A stretch of 64,000 bases of DNA from Pseudomonas sp. AFG_SD02_1510_Pfu_092 (GCF_003331055.1 NZ_PUQD01000021.1:1-64000), one strand, 5' to 3'. Numbered from the stretch's first letter, positions 43,657 through 54,190 are shown. Notes: a model not told the origin generated them from the letters alone. Numbers and translations: made by a program.

Positions 43657-44121
43657 ATGCGTAAATCCGCTTTGCTGGTGGCGACCTTTACCACCATGTC
43701 GTTGTTGCTGGGTGGCTGTGCCTCGAGCCTGACCGGTGACAGCTACTCCCGTGACGAGGCCCGCCGCGTGCAAACCGTGCGTATGGGCACCATCGAATCC
43801 CTGCGTCCAGTCAAGATCGAAGGTACCAAAACCCCGATCGGCGGTGGCGCCGGCGCCATCGTCGGTGGCGTGGCAGGCAGCGCCGTGGGCGGTGGCCGTG
43901 GCAGCATCGTCGCCGCCGTGATCGGTGCCGTGGCCGGTGGCCTGGCTGGCTCTGCGGCCGAAGAAGGCCTGACCCGTACCCAAGGGGTTGAAATCACCGT
44001 ACGTGAGGACGATGGCAGCATGCGTGCCTATGTGCAGGCCGTGCAGGAGAACGAAATCTTCCGCGTTGGCGATCGCGTGCGAATCATGACCGTCGACGGC
44101 ACCAGCCGCGTCTCGCACTGA
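43657..44121 (+). CDS. SlyB-like glycine-zipper lipoprotein
   Basis: A 154-aa outer-membrane lipoprotein of the SlyB/PCP type. Lipobox LGGC puts the lipid-modified Cys near residue 21. A glycine-zipper region (GGGAGAIVGGVAGSAVGGGR ... AVIGAVAGGLAGSAAEEG) covers about 66-108. The C-terminal part carries VEITVREDDGSMRAYVQAVQ. The start MRKSALLV is at 43657, while an upstream in-frame ATG would add METFP. A strong terminator follows. Confidence 0.9.
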   Translation: MRKSALLVATFTTMSLLLGGCASSLTGDSYSRDEARRVQTVRMGTIESLRPVKIEGTKTPIGGGAGAIVGGVAGSAVGGGRGSIVAAVIGAVAGGLAGSAAEEGLTRTQGVEITVREDDGSMRAYVQAVQENEIFRVGDRVRIMTVDGTSRVSH

Positions 44122-44138
44122 CCGTAGCGCAACCAGAC

Positions 44139-44175
44139 AAAACCCCGACATGGCGCATGCCAGTCGGGGTTTTTT
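44139..44175 (+). terminator. Rho-independent terminator of the slyB-like gene
   Basis: AAAACCCCGAC pairs with GTCGGGGTTTTTT; the loop is about 13 bases and contains a smaller palindrome (GCGCATGC). Runs of A and T on either side make it bidirectional, also serving nhaA (minus). Confidence 0.9.
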
Positions 44176-44190
44176 CATGCCTTGGCCAGG

Positions 44191-45366
44191 TCAGCCGTTG
44201 CGCGGCCTGGCGCTGGCCATGGCGGTTACCGCATAACCGATGACGGCAGCGAAGAACGAACCGGTGAGAATGCCCATGCGGTCCATGCCGGCATAATCGC
44301 TGCTGCCCGGGACAAAGGCGAGCGAACCGACGAACAGGCTCATGGTGAAGCCGATGCCGCAGAGTATCGCCACGCCCAGCAACTGGCCCCAACTGGCGCC
44401 GACCGGCAGAGCGGCCAGGCGCAGCTTGACCGCCACCCAGGTCAGGCCGAAGACGCCCACGGTCTTGCCCAGCAGCAGCCCTACGGCGATACCCAGCGGT
44501 ACCGGGTGGGTGAAACTTTCCACGCTCATGCCAGCCAGCGAGACACCGGCATTGGCGAACGCGAACAGCGGCAGGATGGCGTAGGCGACCCACGGATGCA
44601 GGGCGTGCTCCAGGGCGAGCAACGGCGAGCGTTCGGCATGCCGGGTGCGCAGCGGGATGCACAGTGCCAGGGCCACACCGGCCAGGGTGGCATGCACGCC
44701 ACTTTTAAGTACGCAGACCCACAGGATCAGGCCAATGACCATGTACGGCCCAAGCTTGACCACGCCAAGCCGGTTCATCGCCACCAGCGCCACCAGGCAG
44801 GCGCCGGCCAGCAGCAGCGACACGCTCGACAGGGTGCCCGAGTAGAACAGCGCAATGACGATGATCGCACCGAGGTCGTCGATGATCGCCAGGGTCATCA
44901 GGAACAGCTTCAGCGACACCGGAACGCGCTTGCCCAGCAGGGCCAGGACGCCGAGGGCGAAGGCGATGTCGGTGGCGGTAGGAATCGCCCAGCCAGCCAC
45001 GGCTGCCGGGTTGTCACGGTTGATGAACCAGTAGATCAGTGCCGGTACTACCATGCCGCCCACGGCGGCGGTGGCAGGCAGAATCACCTGGGAGGGCTTG
45101 GACAGGTGGCCGTCGACCACCTCACGCTTGACCTCCAGGCCGATGAGCAGGAAGAACAGGGCCATCAGGCCGTCGTTGATCCACAGCAGCAAGGGCTTGG
45201 CGATTTGCAGGGCGCCGACCTGGACCGCGACGGGGACGTCGAGCAGGCCGCTGTACAGGTACGAAAGCGGCGAGTTGTTGATGACCAGGGCCAGGATGGC
45301 CGCAGCGATGAGCAGCAGGCCGCTGGCGGCTTCGAGCTGGAAGAAACGGGTGAACAGGCTACGCAC
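44191..45366 (-). CDS. nhaA: Na+/H+ antiporter NhaA
   Basis: A 391-aa inner-membrane protein, typical for NhaA. The [14 protein letters not shown] block and the pair of functional aspartates (TMALIDDLGAI-type, here [15 protein letters not shown]) are present. It exports sodium with proton uptake. The start at 45366 is GTG. It is read towards the slyB-like gene and ends next to its terminator. No regulator gene is adjacent. Confidence 0.97.
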   Translation of the reverse strand: MRSLFTRFFQLEAASGLLLIAAAILALVINNSPLSYLYSGLLDVPVAVQVGALQIAKPLLLWINDGLMALFFLLIGLEVKREVVDGHLSKPSQVILPATAAVGGMVVPALIYWFINRDNPAAVAGWAIPTATDIAFALGVLALLGKRVPVSLKLFLMTLAIIDDLGAIIVIALFYSGTLSSVSLLLAGACLVALVAMNRLGVVKLGPYMVIGLILWVCVLKSGVHATLAGVALALCIPLRTRHAERSPLLALEHALHPWVAYAILPLFAFANAGVSLAGMSVESFTHPVPLGIAVGLLLGKTVGVFGLTWVAVKLRLAALPVGASWGQLLGVAILCGIGFTMSLFVGSLAFVPGSSDYAGMDRMGILTGSFFAAVIGYAVTAMASARPRNG

Positions 45367-45568
45367 GGGCTATAGGCTCTCCATGAGCAGTTGACGATGG
45401 AACGGGGATACACCCTAGCCTGTGACGATATGCTTTCAAACAAAAACTATATTCGTTTTTGTTATATGGTGTTGCTGGCTGGGCTGAGGGAAGCCTAGAT
45501 GCAGATGGGGAAGGAAGGGGGAGGGAAAATCTGATTTCTGGGTTGGATAATTCTGGTTCCTGTCAGGG

Positions 45569-45655
45569 CCTATTCGCGGGCTTGCCCGCTCCCACAGCTA
45601 CCACGCCACGCGGTACTTTGTGGGAGCGGGCGAGCCCGCGAAAGGGCCCTGAAAG
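45569..45655. repeat. REP pair (inverted)
   Basis: ATTCGCGGGCTTGCCCGCTC near 45571 and a GGGAGCGGGCGAGCCCGCGA copy ending near 45647. The rest of 45367-45666 is AT-rich and shows no gene. Confidence 0.88.
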
Positions 45656-45666
45656 GCGATCCGACA

Positions 45667-47274
45667 TCACAGGCCGAGCATATCCCGCGCCACTGCCTCG
45701 GCAATGCGAATCCCATCGACCCCCGCCGACAGGATCCCGCCCGCATATCCGGCCCCTTCGCCCGCCGGGAACAGCCCCTTGAGGTTGAGGCTCTGGTAGT
45801 CGTCACCACGGGTAATACGCAGCGGCGACGAGGTGCGGGTCTCGATCCCGGTCAACACCGCATCATGCAGGTTGTAGCCCTTGATCTGCCGGTCGAACGC
45901 CGGCAGCGCCTCGCGGATCGCCTCGATGGCGAAATCTGGCAGGCTTGGCGCCAGGTCACCGAGCGTCACACCCGGCTTGTACGACGGCTCGACACTGCCC
46001 AGCGCGGTCGAAGGCCGGCCAGCGACGAAGTCACCCACCAGCTGCGCCGGCGCCTGGTAGTTGCTGCCACCCATCACATAGGCGTGGGCTTCCAGGCGTT
46101 CCTGCAGTTCGATGCCGGCCAGCGGGCTACCCGGGTAGTCGCGCTCGGGGTCGATACCGACGACGATGCCGGAGTTGGCATTGCGTTCGTTACGCGAGTA
46201 CTGGCTCATGCCGTTGGTCACCACCCGGCCCGGCTCGCTGGTGGCGGCGACCACGGTACCCCCCGGGCACATGCAGAAGCTGTACACCGAGCGGCCATTG
46301 CTGGCGTGGTACACCAGCTTGTAGTCGGCGGCGCCCAGTTTCGGGTGGCCGGCGTACTTGCCCAAGCGTGCTTTGTCGATCAGCGTCTGGGGGTGCTCGA
46401 TACGGAAACCCACCGAGAACGGTTTAGCTTCCATGTATACGCCTTTGGCGTGCAGCATGCGGAAGGTGTCGCGGGCGCTGTGGCCCAGGGCCAGTACCAC
46501 ATGGCGCGAGTGCAGCTGTTCGCCGCTCTCCAGCACCACGCCGGTCAGCTGGCCATCCTCGATCAGCAGGTCGGTGACCTTCTGCTGGAAGCGCACTTCG
46601 GCACCCAGGGCGATCATGTCCTGGCGCATCTGCTCGACCATGCCGGTAAGGCGGAAGGTACCGATGTGCGGCTTGTTGATGTACAGGATCTCGTCCGGCG
46701 CACCGGCCTTGACGAACTCTTCCAGCACTTTGCGGCCGTGGTGCTGCGGGTCCTTGATCTGGCTGTACAGCTTGCCGTCGGAGAAGGTCCCGGCGCCGCC
46801 TTCGCCGAACTGCACGTTGGACTCCGGGTTGAGCACGCTCTTGCGCCACAGGCCCCAGGTGTCCTTGGTGCGCTGGCGCACTTCCTTGCCGCGTTCGAGG
46901 ATGATCGGCTTGAAGCCCATCTGCGCCAGCAGCAGGCCGGCAAAGATGCCGCACGGGCCGAAACCGACCACGATCGGACGCTCCTGCAGATCAGCCGGGG
47001 CCTGGCCGACGAACTTGTAGGTCACGTCTGGCGCCGGGCCGATGTTGCGATCGTCGGCGAACTTGCTGAGCAGCTCGGCTTCGTTGCTGGCTTGCAGGTC
47101 GATGGTGTAGATGAACAGCAGTTCGCTGTTCTTCTTGCGCGCATCGTAGCTGCGCTTGAACAGGTTGAAGCTGAGCAGTTGCTCGTCGCGGATGCCCAGG
47201 CGCTGGACGATGGCTTCACGCAGGGCTTCGTCGGGATGGTCCAGGGGCAGCTTCAGTTCGGTGATTCGTAGCAT
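45667..47274 (-). CDS. FAD-dependent dehydrogenase (COG2509-like)
   Basis: A 535-aa flavoprotein. The FAD-binding Rossmann motif VVGFGPCGIFAGLLL and the family blocks (KSVLNPESNVQFGEGGAGTF; FSVGFRIEHPQ; FCMCPGGTVVAA; GAGYAGGILSAGVDGIR) are present. The N-terminal ~90 residues form an extra alpha-beta domain. The start MLRITELKLP at 47274 fits the family; an earlier ATG at 47298 has no better ribosome site. Substrate unknown. Confidence 0.88.
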   Translation of the reverse strand: MLRITELKLPLDHPDEALREAIVQRLGIRDEQLLSFNLFKRSYDARKKNSELLFIYTIDLQASNEAELLSKFADDRNIGPAPDVTYKFVGQAPADLQERPIVVGFGPCGIFAGLLLAQMGFKPIILERGKEVRQRTKDTWGLWRKSVLNPESNVQFGEGGAGTFSDGKLYSQIKDPQHHGRKVLEEFVKAGAPDEILYINKPHIGTFRLTGMVEQMRQDMIALGAEVRFQQKVTDLLIEDGQLTGVVLESGEQLHSRHVVLALGHSARDTFRMLHAKGVYMEAKPFSVGFRIEHPQTLIDKARLGKYAGHPKLGAADYKLVYHASNGRSVYSFCMCPGGTVVAATSEPGRVVTNGMSQYSRNERNANSGIVVGIDPERDYPGSPLAGIELQERLEAHAYVMGGSNYQAPAQLVGDFVAGRPSTALGSVEPSYKPGVTLGDLAPSLPDFAIEAIREALPAFDRQIKGYNLHDAVLTGIETRTSSPLRITRGDDYQSLNLKGLFPAGEGAGYAGGILSAGVDGIRIAEAVARDMLGL

Positions 47275-47377
47275 GGCAGGGTCCAGTATCCCGGCCATGG
47301 GCGGCCGGCGGCTTTACACAAACCGCCAAGTATAAGCTGTTCGCCGCCCTGACTGGCAGGATAAAAGCGCCCGGCGA

Positions 47378-48052
47378 TCAGTTGTCGCGCGCGCCGCCGT
47401 AGTAACCGCAGCCTTGCAAGGTCTGGCCGTCGATGCGCAGTTCGGCGCGCAGGTGCTGGATGGCGCCCGTGGCACTGTCCACGCAGCGTTGCGGCGCGGC
47501 CCACAGCTCCACGCGCTGGCCGTTGGCTTCGCTGGTCAGGGTTAGGCCGCCACCGGGTACCTCTTCTTCCAGGAACGGCAGCGGCAGCGGGTCTTTGCCG
47601 GGGCGTTCGATGACCATGCCCTTGCCGCTGGCCTTCACCGCCCAGTCCGGCTCGTGGCCGCTGGCGCGCAGGGTCAGTTGCTTGAAGTTAGGGTCCTCGC
47701 AGGCGCGCGTCGAGGGTTGCAGGCGGTATAGACGGCGTACTTCCAGCTGGCCATCGTTGTTGGCCTGCTTGCTGCCGGTGAGCCGACCACGGACGTCGGC
47801 GAACAGCTTGTCGTTGGCGTCCTGGGCCAGATTGGCAGCCTCCTGCAGGATGCCGGTCGCGGCGACGTCGTTGATCACGAACGTACGGCTTTCGCTGCAC
47901 GGCGTGAACAACAGCTGGCCACCGGCGGCACGCAACTCGCCCTGCATGCGCGTGGTGCCGATGTTCGGGTCGCTGGGGGCGTCAGCCATCAGCTGGCAAC
48001 CGGCGAACAGGGGCAGCAGGGCGCTGAGCAGCAGGGTGGGGGTGAGGCGCAT
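47378..48052 (-). CDS. COG3650-like lipoprotein
   Basis: A 224-aa predicted lipoprotein: signal with lipobox FAGC (Cys19), then an N-terminal half with a cysteine (TPCSESRTF) and a C-terminal region (about 130-224) that matches the COG3650 pattern (HEPDWAVKASG; GCGYYGGARDN). Families of this type are found in many pseudomonads, with unknown function. It is 103 bp upstream of the FAD dehydrogenase gene on the same strand. Confidence 0.82.
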   Translation of the reverse strand: MRLTPTLLLSALLPLFAGCQLMADAPSDPNIGTTRMQGELRAAGGQLLFTPCSESRTFVINDVAATGILQEAANLAQDANDKLFADVRGRLTGSKQANNDGQLEVRRLYRLQPSTRACEDPNFKQLTLRASGHEPDWAVKASGKGMVIERPGKDPLPLPFLEEEVPGGGLTLTSEANGQRVELWAAPQRCVDSATGAIQHLRAELRIDGQTLQGCGYYGGARDN

Positions 48053-48137
48053 GACGGGGTGGACTCCAGAGATCTTTGCCGTGAAAGTTGGCCACGTTAC
48101 GCAGGCTTGCGGCGGATCTCAAGTTAATGGTTGCCTG

Positions 48138-48240
48138 TGCTGGCCCTATCGCCGGCAAGCCAGCTCCCACAGGTACCCACAATCCTCAGGAACTGTGGGG
48201 TACCTGTGGGAGCTGGCTTGCCGGCGATAGGGCCAGTACA
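48138..48240. repeat. REP pair of the ATCGCCGGC type
   Basis: CTATCGCCGGCAAGCCAGCT near 48146 faces GAGCTGGCTTGCCGGCGATA ending near 48231. It is the second REP family of this window, distinct from the TTCGCGGG type. Confidence 0.88.
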
Positions 48241-48263
48241 GGCAATACATGTTTTACAGGCAG

Positions 48264-48287
48264 AAAAAAGGGCCCGAAGGCCCTTTT
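48264..48287 (-). terminator. Rho-independent terminator of the liv operon
   Basis: AAAAGGGCC and GGCCCTTTTTT around a TTCG loop on the minus strand, directly after the livF stop (48292). Confidence 0.88.
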
Positions 48288-48291
48288 CCAA

Positions 48292-48993
48292 TCAGCCTCC
48301 CAGATACGCGTCGCGCACTTTCGGGTCGGTCAGCAGCGCCTCACCGGTCCCCTGCATCACCACCCGGCCGTTCTCCAGCACGTATGCCCGGTCAGCGATC
48401 TTCAGCGCCTGGTTGGCGTTCTGCTCGACCAGGAACACGGTCACGCCATCGCGGCGCAGCTGTTCGATGATGTCGAAGATCTGCTGGATGATGATCGGCG
48501 CCAGGCCCAGCGAAGGTTCGTCGAGCAGCAGCAGTTTGGGCTTGCTCATCAGCGCCCGGCCGATGGCGAGCATCTGTTGCTCGCCACCGGACATGGTGCC
48601 GCCACGCTGGATGTATCGCTCCTTCAGGCGCGGGAACAGCTGCAGCACCTTGTCCAACTGCTCCTGATAATCGCCCTTGTCGGTGAAGAAGCCACCCATT
48701 GCCAGGTTTTCCTCGACAGTCAGGCGGGAGAACACGCGGCGGCCTTCCGGCACCACCGCGATGCTTTTACGCATGATGTGCGAGGACGGCTGGCCGACCA
48801 GCTCTTCACCCAGGTACTTGATGCTGCCACTGTGCGCCTGCGGCGAGCCGCACAGGGTCATCAGCAAGGTCGACTTGCCGGCACCGTTGGCGCCGATCAG
48901 GGTGACGATCTCGCCCTGGTTGATCTCCACATTGACGCTGTGCAGCGCCTGGATCTTGCCGTAGAAGGTGGAAACGTTCTCGAACTTCAGCAT
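48292..48993 (-). CDS. livF: Branched-chain amino-acid ABC transporter ATPase LivF/BraG
   Basis: A 233-aa ATPase. Walker A GANGAGKSTLL is near residues 33-43, the signature MSGGEQQMLAIG near 134-145, and Walker B LLLLDEPS follows. It is the last of five genes (braC-H-M-G-F) and starts right after the livG stop. Together with LivG it powers uptake of leucine, isoleucine and valine. Confidence 0.96.
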   Translation of the reverse strand: MLKFENVSTFYGKIQALHSVNVEINQGEIVTLIGANGAGKSTLLMTLCGSPQAHSGSIKYLGEELVGQPSSHIMRKSIAVVPEGRRVFSRLTVEENLAMGGFFTDKGDYQEQLDKVLQLFPRLKERYIQRGGTMSGGEQQMLAIGRALMSKPKLLLLDEPSLGLAPIIIQQIFDIIEQLRRDGVTVFLVEQNANQALKIADRAYVLENGRVVMQGTGEALLTDPKVRDAYLGG

Positions 48994-49761
48994 TTACGCT
49001 TCCCCCAGGTAGGCTTTGATCACTTCAGGGTTGTCGCGGATCTCTTCCGGCGTGCCGTGGGCCAGGGGGGTGCCCTGGTTGATCACCACGATATGGTCGG
49101 AAATGCTCATCACCAGCTTCATGTCGTGCTCGATCAGCAGCACGGTGACGTTGTGCGACTCACGCAGGTAGGCGATCAGCGCCTTGAGGTCTTCGGTCTC
49201 CTTCGGGTTCAGGCCCGCGGCCGGTTCGTCGAGCATGATGATCCGCGGTTGGGTCATCATGCAGCGGGCGATTTCCAGGCGGCGCTGCTGGCCGTAGGCG
49301 AGGGTGCCGGCGGTACGGTTGGCGAACTCGGTCAGGTTGACCTTCTCCAGCCAGTACTGCGCGCGTTCCATGGCCTCCTTCTCGCTGCGGCGGAAGCTTG
49401 GGGTCTTGAACAGGCCGGCGAAGAAGTTGGTGTTCAGGTGGCGGTGCTGGGCGATCAGCAGGTTTTCCAGTGCGGTCATTTCCTTGAACAGGCGCACGTT
49501 CTGGAAGGTCCGCACCACGCCCTTGCGGGCGATCTGGTGGCCGGCCAGGCCCTGGATCGGCTGCCCATCGAGCAGGATGGTGCCGCCGCTGGGCTTGTAG
49601 AAGCCGGTCAGGCAGTTGAACACCGTGGTCTTGCCGGCGCCGTTCGGGCCGATCAGCGCCACCACCTGTTTTTCCTTGACGGTCAGGCCCACGCCGTTGA
49701 CCGCCAACAAGCCGCCGAAGCGCATGCTCAGGCCGCTGACTTGCAGAATTTCACGGCTCAT
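48994..49761 (-). CDS. livG: Branched-chain amino-acid ABC transporter ATPase LivG/BraF
   Basis: A 255-aa ATPase with Walker [13 protein letters not shown], the signature [13 protein letters not shown] and Walker [14 protein letters not shown]. The start overlaps the livM stop by 4 bp. It is the partner of LivF in the same transporter. Confidence 0.96.
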   Translation of the reverse strand: MSREILQVSGLSMRFGGLLAVNGVGLTVKEKQVVALIGPNGAGKTTVFNCLTGFYKPSGGTILLDGQPIQGLAGHQIARKGVVRTFQNVRLFKEMTALENLLIAQHRHLNTNFFAGLFKTPSFRRSEKEAMERAQYWLEKVNLTEFANRTAGTLAYGQQRRLEIARCMMTQPRIIMLDEPAAGLNPKETEDLKALIAYLRESHNVTVLLIEHDMKLVMSISDHIVVINQGTPLAHGTPEEIRDNPEVIKAYLGEA

Positions 49762-51014
49762 CGATGCAGCTCCATGTGTGGTCGTTGCATAGGCAGCAGG
49801 CCCTGCGGACGCCAGATCATCATCAACACCATCAGCGCACCGAACATCAACATGCGGTATTCGCTGAACTCACGCATCAGCTCGGGCAGCAGGATCATCA
49901 CGATGGCCGCGAGAATCACGCCCAGTTGTGAGCCCATGCCGCCGAGCACGACGATGGCGAGGATGATCGCCGACTCGATGAAGGTAAACGATTCCGGGGT
50001 CACCAGGCCTTGGCGCGCAGCGAAGAAGCTGCCGGCGAAACCGGCGAAGCAGGCACCCAGGGTGAACGCCGAGAGCTTGATGATGGTGGGGTTCAGGCCC
50101 AGCGCACGGCAGGCGATCTCGTCTTCACGCAGCGCTTCCCAGGCACGGCCGATCGGCATGCGCAGCAGGCGGTTGATCACGAACAGCGCCAGCAGCGCCA
50201 GCAGCAGGGCGACCAGGTAGAGGAAGATGACCTTGTTGATCGAGTTGTATTGCAGCCCGAAGAACTCGTGGAAGGTCTGCATCCCCTCGGCGGCCTTGCG
50301 CTCGAAGGTCAGGCCGAAGAATTCCGGCTTGGGGATGTTGCTGATGCCGTTGGGGCCGCCGGTCCAGTCGGTGAGGTTACGCAGGAACAGGCGGATGATC
50401 TCGCCGAAGCCGAGGGTCACGATCGCCAAATAGTCACCGCGCAGGCGCAGCACCGGGAAGCCGAGCAGGAAGCCGAAGGTAGCGGCCATCAGGCCGGCGA
50501 TCGGCAGGCACACCCAGAAGCTCCAGCCCAGGTAGTGCGAGAGCATGGCGTAGCTGTAGGCGCCGACGGCGTAGAAGCCGACATAACCGAGGTCGAGCAG
50601 GCCCGCCAGGCCGACCACGATGTTCAGGCCCAGGCCCAGCAACACGTAGATCAGGATCAGCGTGGCAATGTCGACCGCACCGCGTGAGCCGAAGAACGGC
50701 CACACCAGTGCTGCCACGATCAGGCCCAGGATTACGTAGCGCTGGGTTTTCGGCAGGGTCAGGTAGTTGCTGACCGCCGGCGGGATCAGCTTGCGATCCG
50801 AACGGCGGCCCATTACTGCACTCCACTGCTTGTCGAACAGCACGCGCAGGAACATCAGTACCGAACACACGGCGATGATGCTGATGGTGAACGAGCCCTG
50901 GCTGTGCACCGCCAGGCTGATGCCGTCGATGCTCAGTTTCAGGCCCAGTACCGGGAAGGCCACGGCCCAGACCAGCAAGGCGCTGAAGAACGCCTGTTTG
51001 AGATTTCTGTTCAT
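49758..51014 (-). CDS. livM: Branched-chain amino-acid permease LivM/BraE
   Basis: A 418-aa membrane permease. It has the family blocks [19 protein letters not shown] and [19 protein letters not shown], an EAA-like cytoplasmic loop ([18 protein letters not shown]), and an N-terminal extension (about 1-100) with extra helices, as is usual for BraE-type proteins. It overlaps livH by 4 bp. Confidence 0.95.
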   Translation of the reverse strand: MNRNLKQAFFSALLVWAVAFPVLGLKLSIDGISLAVHSQGSFTISIIAVCSVLMFLRVLFDKQWSAVMGRRSDRKLIPPAVSNYLTLPKTQRYVILGLIVAALVWPFFGSRGAVDIATLILIYVLLGLGLNIVVGLAGLLDLGYVGFYAVGAYSYAMLSHYLGWSFWVCLPIAGLMAATFGFLLGFPVLRLRGDYLAIVTLGFGEIIRLFLRNLTDWTGGPNGISNIPKPEFFGLTFERKAAEGMQTFHEFFGLQYNSINKVIFLYLVALLLALLALFVINRLLRMPIGRAWEALREDEIACRALGLNPTIIKLSAFTLGACFAGFAGSFFAARQGLVTPESFTFIESAIILAIVVLGGMGSQLGVILAAIVMILLPELMREFSEYRMLMFGALMVLMMIWRPQGLLPMQRPHMELHR

Positions 51015-51934
51015 ACTTTTTCAACCTCCGGGCGGCCCAGAATGCCGGTCGGCCGGAATAGCAGGACAAGAACCAACAAGCCGAATGCCACTACGTCCTT
51101 GTACTGGTCGCCGAAGATATCGGCGCCGAACGCTTCGGCCACACCCAGCACCAGCCCGCCGAGCATGGCGCCCGGGATGCTGCCGATGCCACCCAGCACC
51201 GCCGCGGTGAAGGCCTTCAGGCCCACCAGGAAACCGGCGTTGGGGTTGATCACCCCGTACTGCATGCTCAGCAGCACGGCCGCCACCGCCGCCAGGGCGG
51301 CACCGATGACGAAGGTGAGGGCGATGATGTTGTTGGTGTTGATGCCCAGCAGGTTGGCCATCTTGATGTCCTCGGCGCAGGCGCGGCAGGCGCGGCCCAG
51401 GCGGGAACGGGAGATGAACAGGGTGAGGCAGGTCATGGCCACCAGGGTGACCACGAACACCAGGATCTGCATGTAGCTGATCAGGACTTCTTCCGCACCG
51501 CCTGGCCCGAACGAGAAGCTGCCGGGGATCAGGTTGGGGATGGATTTGTCCTTGGAGTCTTGCGACAGCAAGACGGTGTTCTGCAGGAAGATCGACATGC
51601 CGATGGCAGAGATCAGCGGGATCAGACGGTTGCTGTTGCGCAGGGGGCGGTAGGCAACCCGTTCGATGCTGTAGCCATAGGCACTGGTAACGAAGATCGT
51701 CGCGACGAAGGCGACGGTCATCAGGATCGGCAGCGAATGGATACCCATCATGGCCAGGCCCGCCAGGGCGATGAAGGCCACGTAGGAACCGATCATGTAA
51801 ACCTCGCCGTGGGCGAAGTTGATCATGCCAATGATGCCGTACACCATCGTGTAGCCGATGGCGATCAAGGCATAGGTGCTGCCGATGGTCAATCCATTAA
51901 CCAGTTGTTGGAAGAAATGGTAGATCTCAGGCAT
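51011..51934 (-). CDS. livH: Branched-chain amino-acid permease LivH/BraD
   Basis: A 307-aa membrane permease, a normal length. The start [19 protein letters not shown] at 51934 has AGGAG upstream; the longer open frame upstream has no family match. The block [20 protein letters not shown] and the loop [19 protein letters not shown] are typical. It pairs with LivM in the inner membrane. Confidence 0.96.
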   Translation of the reverse strand: MPEIYHFFQQLVNGLTIGSTYALIAIGYTMVYGIIGMINFAHGEVYMIGSYVAFIALAGLAMMGIHSLPILMTVAFVATIFVTSAYGYSIERVAYRPLRNSNRLIPLISAIGMSIFLQNTVLLSQDSKDKSIPNLIPGSFSFGPGGAEEVLISYMQILVFVVTLVAMTCLTLFISRSRLGRACRACAEDIKMANLLGINTNNIIALTFVIGAALAAVAAVLLSMQYGVINPNAGFLVGLKAFTAAVLGGIGSIPGAMLGGLVLGVAEAFGADIFGDQYKDVVAFGLLVLVLLFRPTGILGRPEVEKV

Positions 51935-52068
51935 TACAGCGCTCCTAAAAACCTGATTTGCATTTCGCTGGCGGGGGTACGGCCAGGAAACCGCGGGTGA
52001 CGGTTTTAAGATTTTCAGGTGAGCCCGCCCCCGGATCGCGGGGATCAGGCCCATGAACCTCGTAAAAC

Positions 52069-52095
52069 AAAGCCCACTGCTCGCACAGTGGGCTT
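52069..52095 (-). terminator. Terminator between braC and livH
   Basis: AAGCCCACTG and CAGTGGGCTT form the stem on the minus strand, followed by TGTTTT. It lies 26 bp after the braC stop and should limit expression of the permease genes relative to the binding protein, as is common in such operons. Confidence 0.85.
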
Positions 52096-52120
52096 CTACG
52101 GTCAGCTATTAGTCACGCAG

Positions 52121-53236
52121 TTACTGAGGGGAGACTTCGGTCTTCGGCTTGCCGAAGTGCCATTCGTAGACCACGAATTTGAAGTCTTTCAGGTCGCCTT
52201 TCTCGTCGTAGGACAGGGTGCCGGTCGGGGTCTTGAAGGAACCGGCGTGGATGGCCTCGGCCACCTTGTCGGTGTCTTCGGACTTGGCCGCCTTGATACC
52301 TTGGGCGATCAGTTCGACAGCCGAGTAGGCCGGGAACACGAACGGGCCGCTCGGGTCCTTGCCGTCGGCCTTGATGGCGTCGACGATGGCCTTGTTCTCT
52401 GGGTCGGCGTCGAACGACTTCGGCAGGGTCACCAGCAGGCCTTCGGAGGCGTTCTGGGCGATCTGCGAGATGGAGTCGTTACCCACGCCTTCCGGGCCCA
52501 TGAACTTGGCTTTCAGGCCTTTTTCCTGAGCCTGGCGCAGGATCAGGCCCAGCTCCGGGTGGTAGCCGCCGTAGTAGACGAAGTCGACGTTGTTCTGCTT
52601 GAGCTTCTGGATGATCGAGGAGAAGTCCTTGTCACCGGCGTTCAGGCCTTCGAACACGGCAACCTTGGTGCCTTTGCCTTCCAGGGTCTGCTTGACCGCA
52701 GTGGCGATGCCTTCACCGTACTGCTGCTTGTCGTGCAGTACCGCGACCACTTTCGGTTTGACGTGGTCGGCGATGTAGTTGCCGGCGGCCGGGCCCTGAG
52801 CGCTGTCCAGGCCGATGGTGCGGAAGATCAGTTTGTAGCCACGGGCGGTGATTTCCGGCGAGGTGGCGGCCGGGGTGATCATGATCACGCCTTCGTCTTC
52901 GTAGATGTCGGACGCAGGCTGGGTGGAGCTGGAGCACAGGTGGCCGATGACGAACTTGACGCCGTCGTTGACCACTTTGTTGGCGACTGCCACGGCCTGT
53001 TTAGGGTCGCAGGCGTCGTCGTATTCCTTGGCTTCGAGCATCTTGCCATCGACGCCGCCCTTGGCGTTGATGTCCTTGATGGCTTGCTTGGCGCCGATGA
53101 ACTGCATGTCGCCGTACTGGGTCACAGGGCCGGTCTTAGGGCCCGCGATCCCGATCTTGATGGTATCGGCGGCAAACGAATGGCTGGCTACCCCGGCCAG
53201 AACCATTGCGGCGAACAGCTTGGAAATCTTGATCAT
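52121..53236 (-). CDS. braC: Branched-chain amino-acid substrate-binding protein
   Basis: A 371-aa periplasmic binding protein of the Leu/Ile/Val type. It has a signal peptide (MIKISKLFAAMVLAGVASHS, cut after FA). The opening IKIGIAGPKTGPVTQYGDMQ is typical of the family. The start has TGGAGCA upstream. It is the first gene of the operon and is read from a long promoter region. Confidence 0.96.
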   Translation of the reverse strand: MIKISKLFAAMVLAGVASHSFAADTIKIGIAGPKTGPVTQYGDMQFIGAKQAIKDINAKGGVDGKMLEAKEYDDACDPKQAVAVANKVVNDGVKFVIGHLCSSSTQPASDIYEDEGVIMITPAATSPEITARGYKLIFRTIGLDSAQGPAAGNYIADHVKPKVVAVLHDKQQYGEGIATAVKQTLEGKGTKVAVFEGLNAGDKDFSSIIQKLKQNNVDFVYYGGYHPELGLILRQAQEKGLKAKFMGPEGVGNDSISQIAQNASEGLLVTLPKSFDADPENKAIVDAIKADGKDPSGPFVFPAYSAVELIAQGIKAAKSEDTDKVAEAIHAGSFKTPTGTLSYDEKGDLKDFKFVVYEWHFGKPKTEVSPQ

Positions 53237-53594
53237 AGTGCTCCACTCATTCTGTTGTAATTCTTATAGTCCTGGCGGCCAGGGCTACAGACCGGGCGGG
53301 ATTTGCGGCGTGGCCATGCCATCGCGCAAGCCCACCTTCCCCCGGAACATGTCCCGGAACTGTACCGGTACAGTGTAGAGCGCTGGTCGAGCGCTTGAAA
53401 AGCGGTCGAAAAGTGCCTGTTTCCTGGGTTGTCGCTTGATCGACACAAAGATACAGAAAAGCGCCATCAAACTGCCTGCATCTGCGATCCCGCCCCACAA
53501 CTTCGGGATCAATCGACCAAATTACGTATTTGAAACCGGGTTTTTCTGCAAAAATGCCGGCCTTTTTTATTGGCGATTTTTGCGGATACCACCC
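53237..53594. promoter_or_regulatory. Divergent promoter region of braC with palindromes
   Basis: A 358-bp gap between the divergent braC and DUF2288 genes. It contains a perfect 12-bp palindrome TGTACCGGTACA (53361-53372) and nearby AGCGCT repeats (53379-53395). Both may be regulator sites. No REP and no RNA gene is seen. The AT-rich part near 53515-53580 is likely the DUF2288 promoter. Confidence 0.4.
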
Positions 53595-53906
53595 ATGACT
53601 GATCAAACAAGCACCCTCTATGCCAAATTGCTTGGCGAGACGGCAATCATCGAGTGGAAAGCGTTGGAGCGCTTCTGGGCCAAGGGTGACCTGATTTGGG
53701 TCGACCCCAGCCTTGACCTGATTGCCGTTGCCGAGGCGATGGCCGAGAATCGCAGCGAGATCTTCGCCAAGTGGCGTAGTGATGGCACTGTCGGGCCGGT
53801 CACGGCCGAGCAGGCTTTGGACCTGCAAAGCCGCGATCCAGAGATCTGGGCGGTGGTGGTTTCGCCGTTCATCGTGATCCAGATGAAGGGCGCGGCACAG
53901 GCATGA
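53595..53906 (+). CDS. DUF2288 protein
   Basis: A 103-aa cytoplasmic protein of the DUF2288 family. The block LYAKLLGETAIIEWKALERF at the start and VVVSPFIVIQMK at the end are characteristic. The function is not known. The start at 53595 is the family start; the frame stays open further upstream without a family match. It stands alone, divergent from braC. Confidence 0.85.
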   Translation: MTDQTSTLYAKLLGETAIIEWKALERFWAKGDLIWVDPSLDLIAVAEAMAENRSEIFAKWRSDGTVGPVTAEQALDLQSRDPEIWAVVVSPFIVIQMKGAAQA

Positions 53907-54019
53907 TCGTTTTTGGTGCGCGATAATGCGCAGCGGCCCCGTTTTGGTGCTTGATGGCGCTCAAGGCGGGTGGAGGTAAGTAACAATTCGGCGTGGCGGT
54001 AACAGTTTACGGGATGCGT

Positions 54020-54190
54020 AATGGGGGCTGCCTTGCAGCCCATCGCTGGCAAGCCAGCTCCACAGGTCAGGTGCAGCCCTGTAAAGCTGCACCGAACCCT
54101 GTGGGAGCAATTGTCTTACTCAATTTCTAAAGGCTGGCGCGAACCCTGTGGGGGCTGGCTTGCCAGCGATGGGCCGCACAGCGGCCCCCG
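54020..54190. repeat. REP elements of the ATCGCTGGC type
   Basis: GCTGGCAAGCCAGCTCCACAGG near 54046-54068 faces GGGGGCTGGCTTGCCAGCGA near 54150-54169, with short flanking stems (GCCTTGCAGC; GGCCGCACAGCGGCC). The 310-bp gap 53907-54216 has no gene. Confidence 0.8.
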
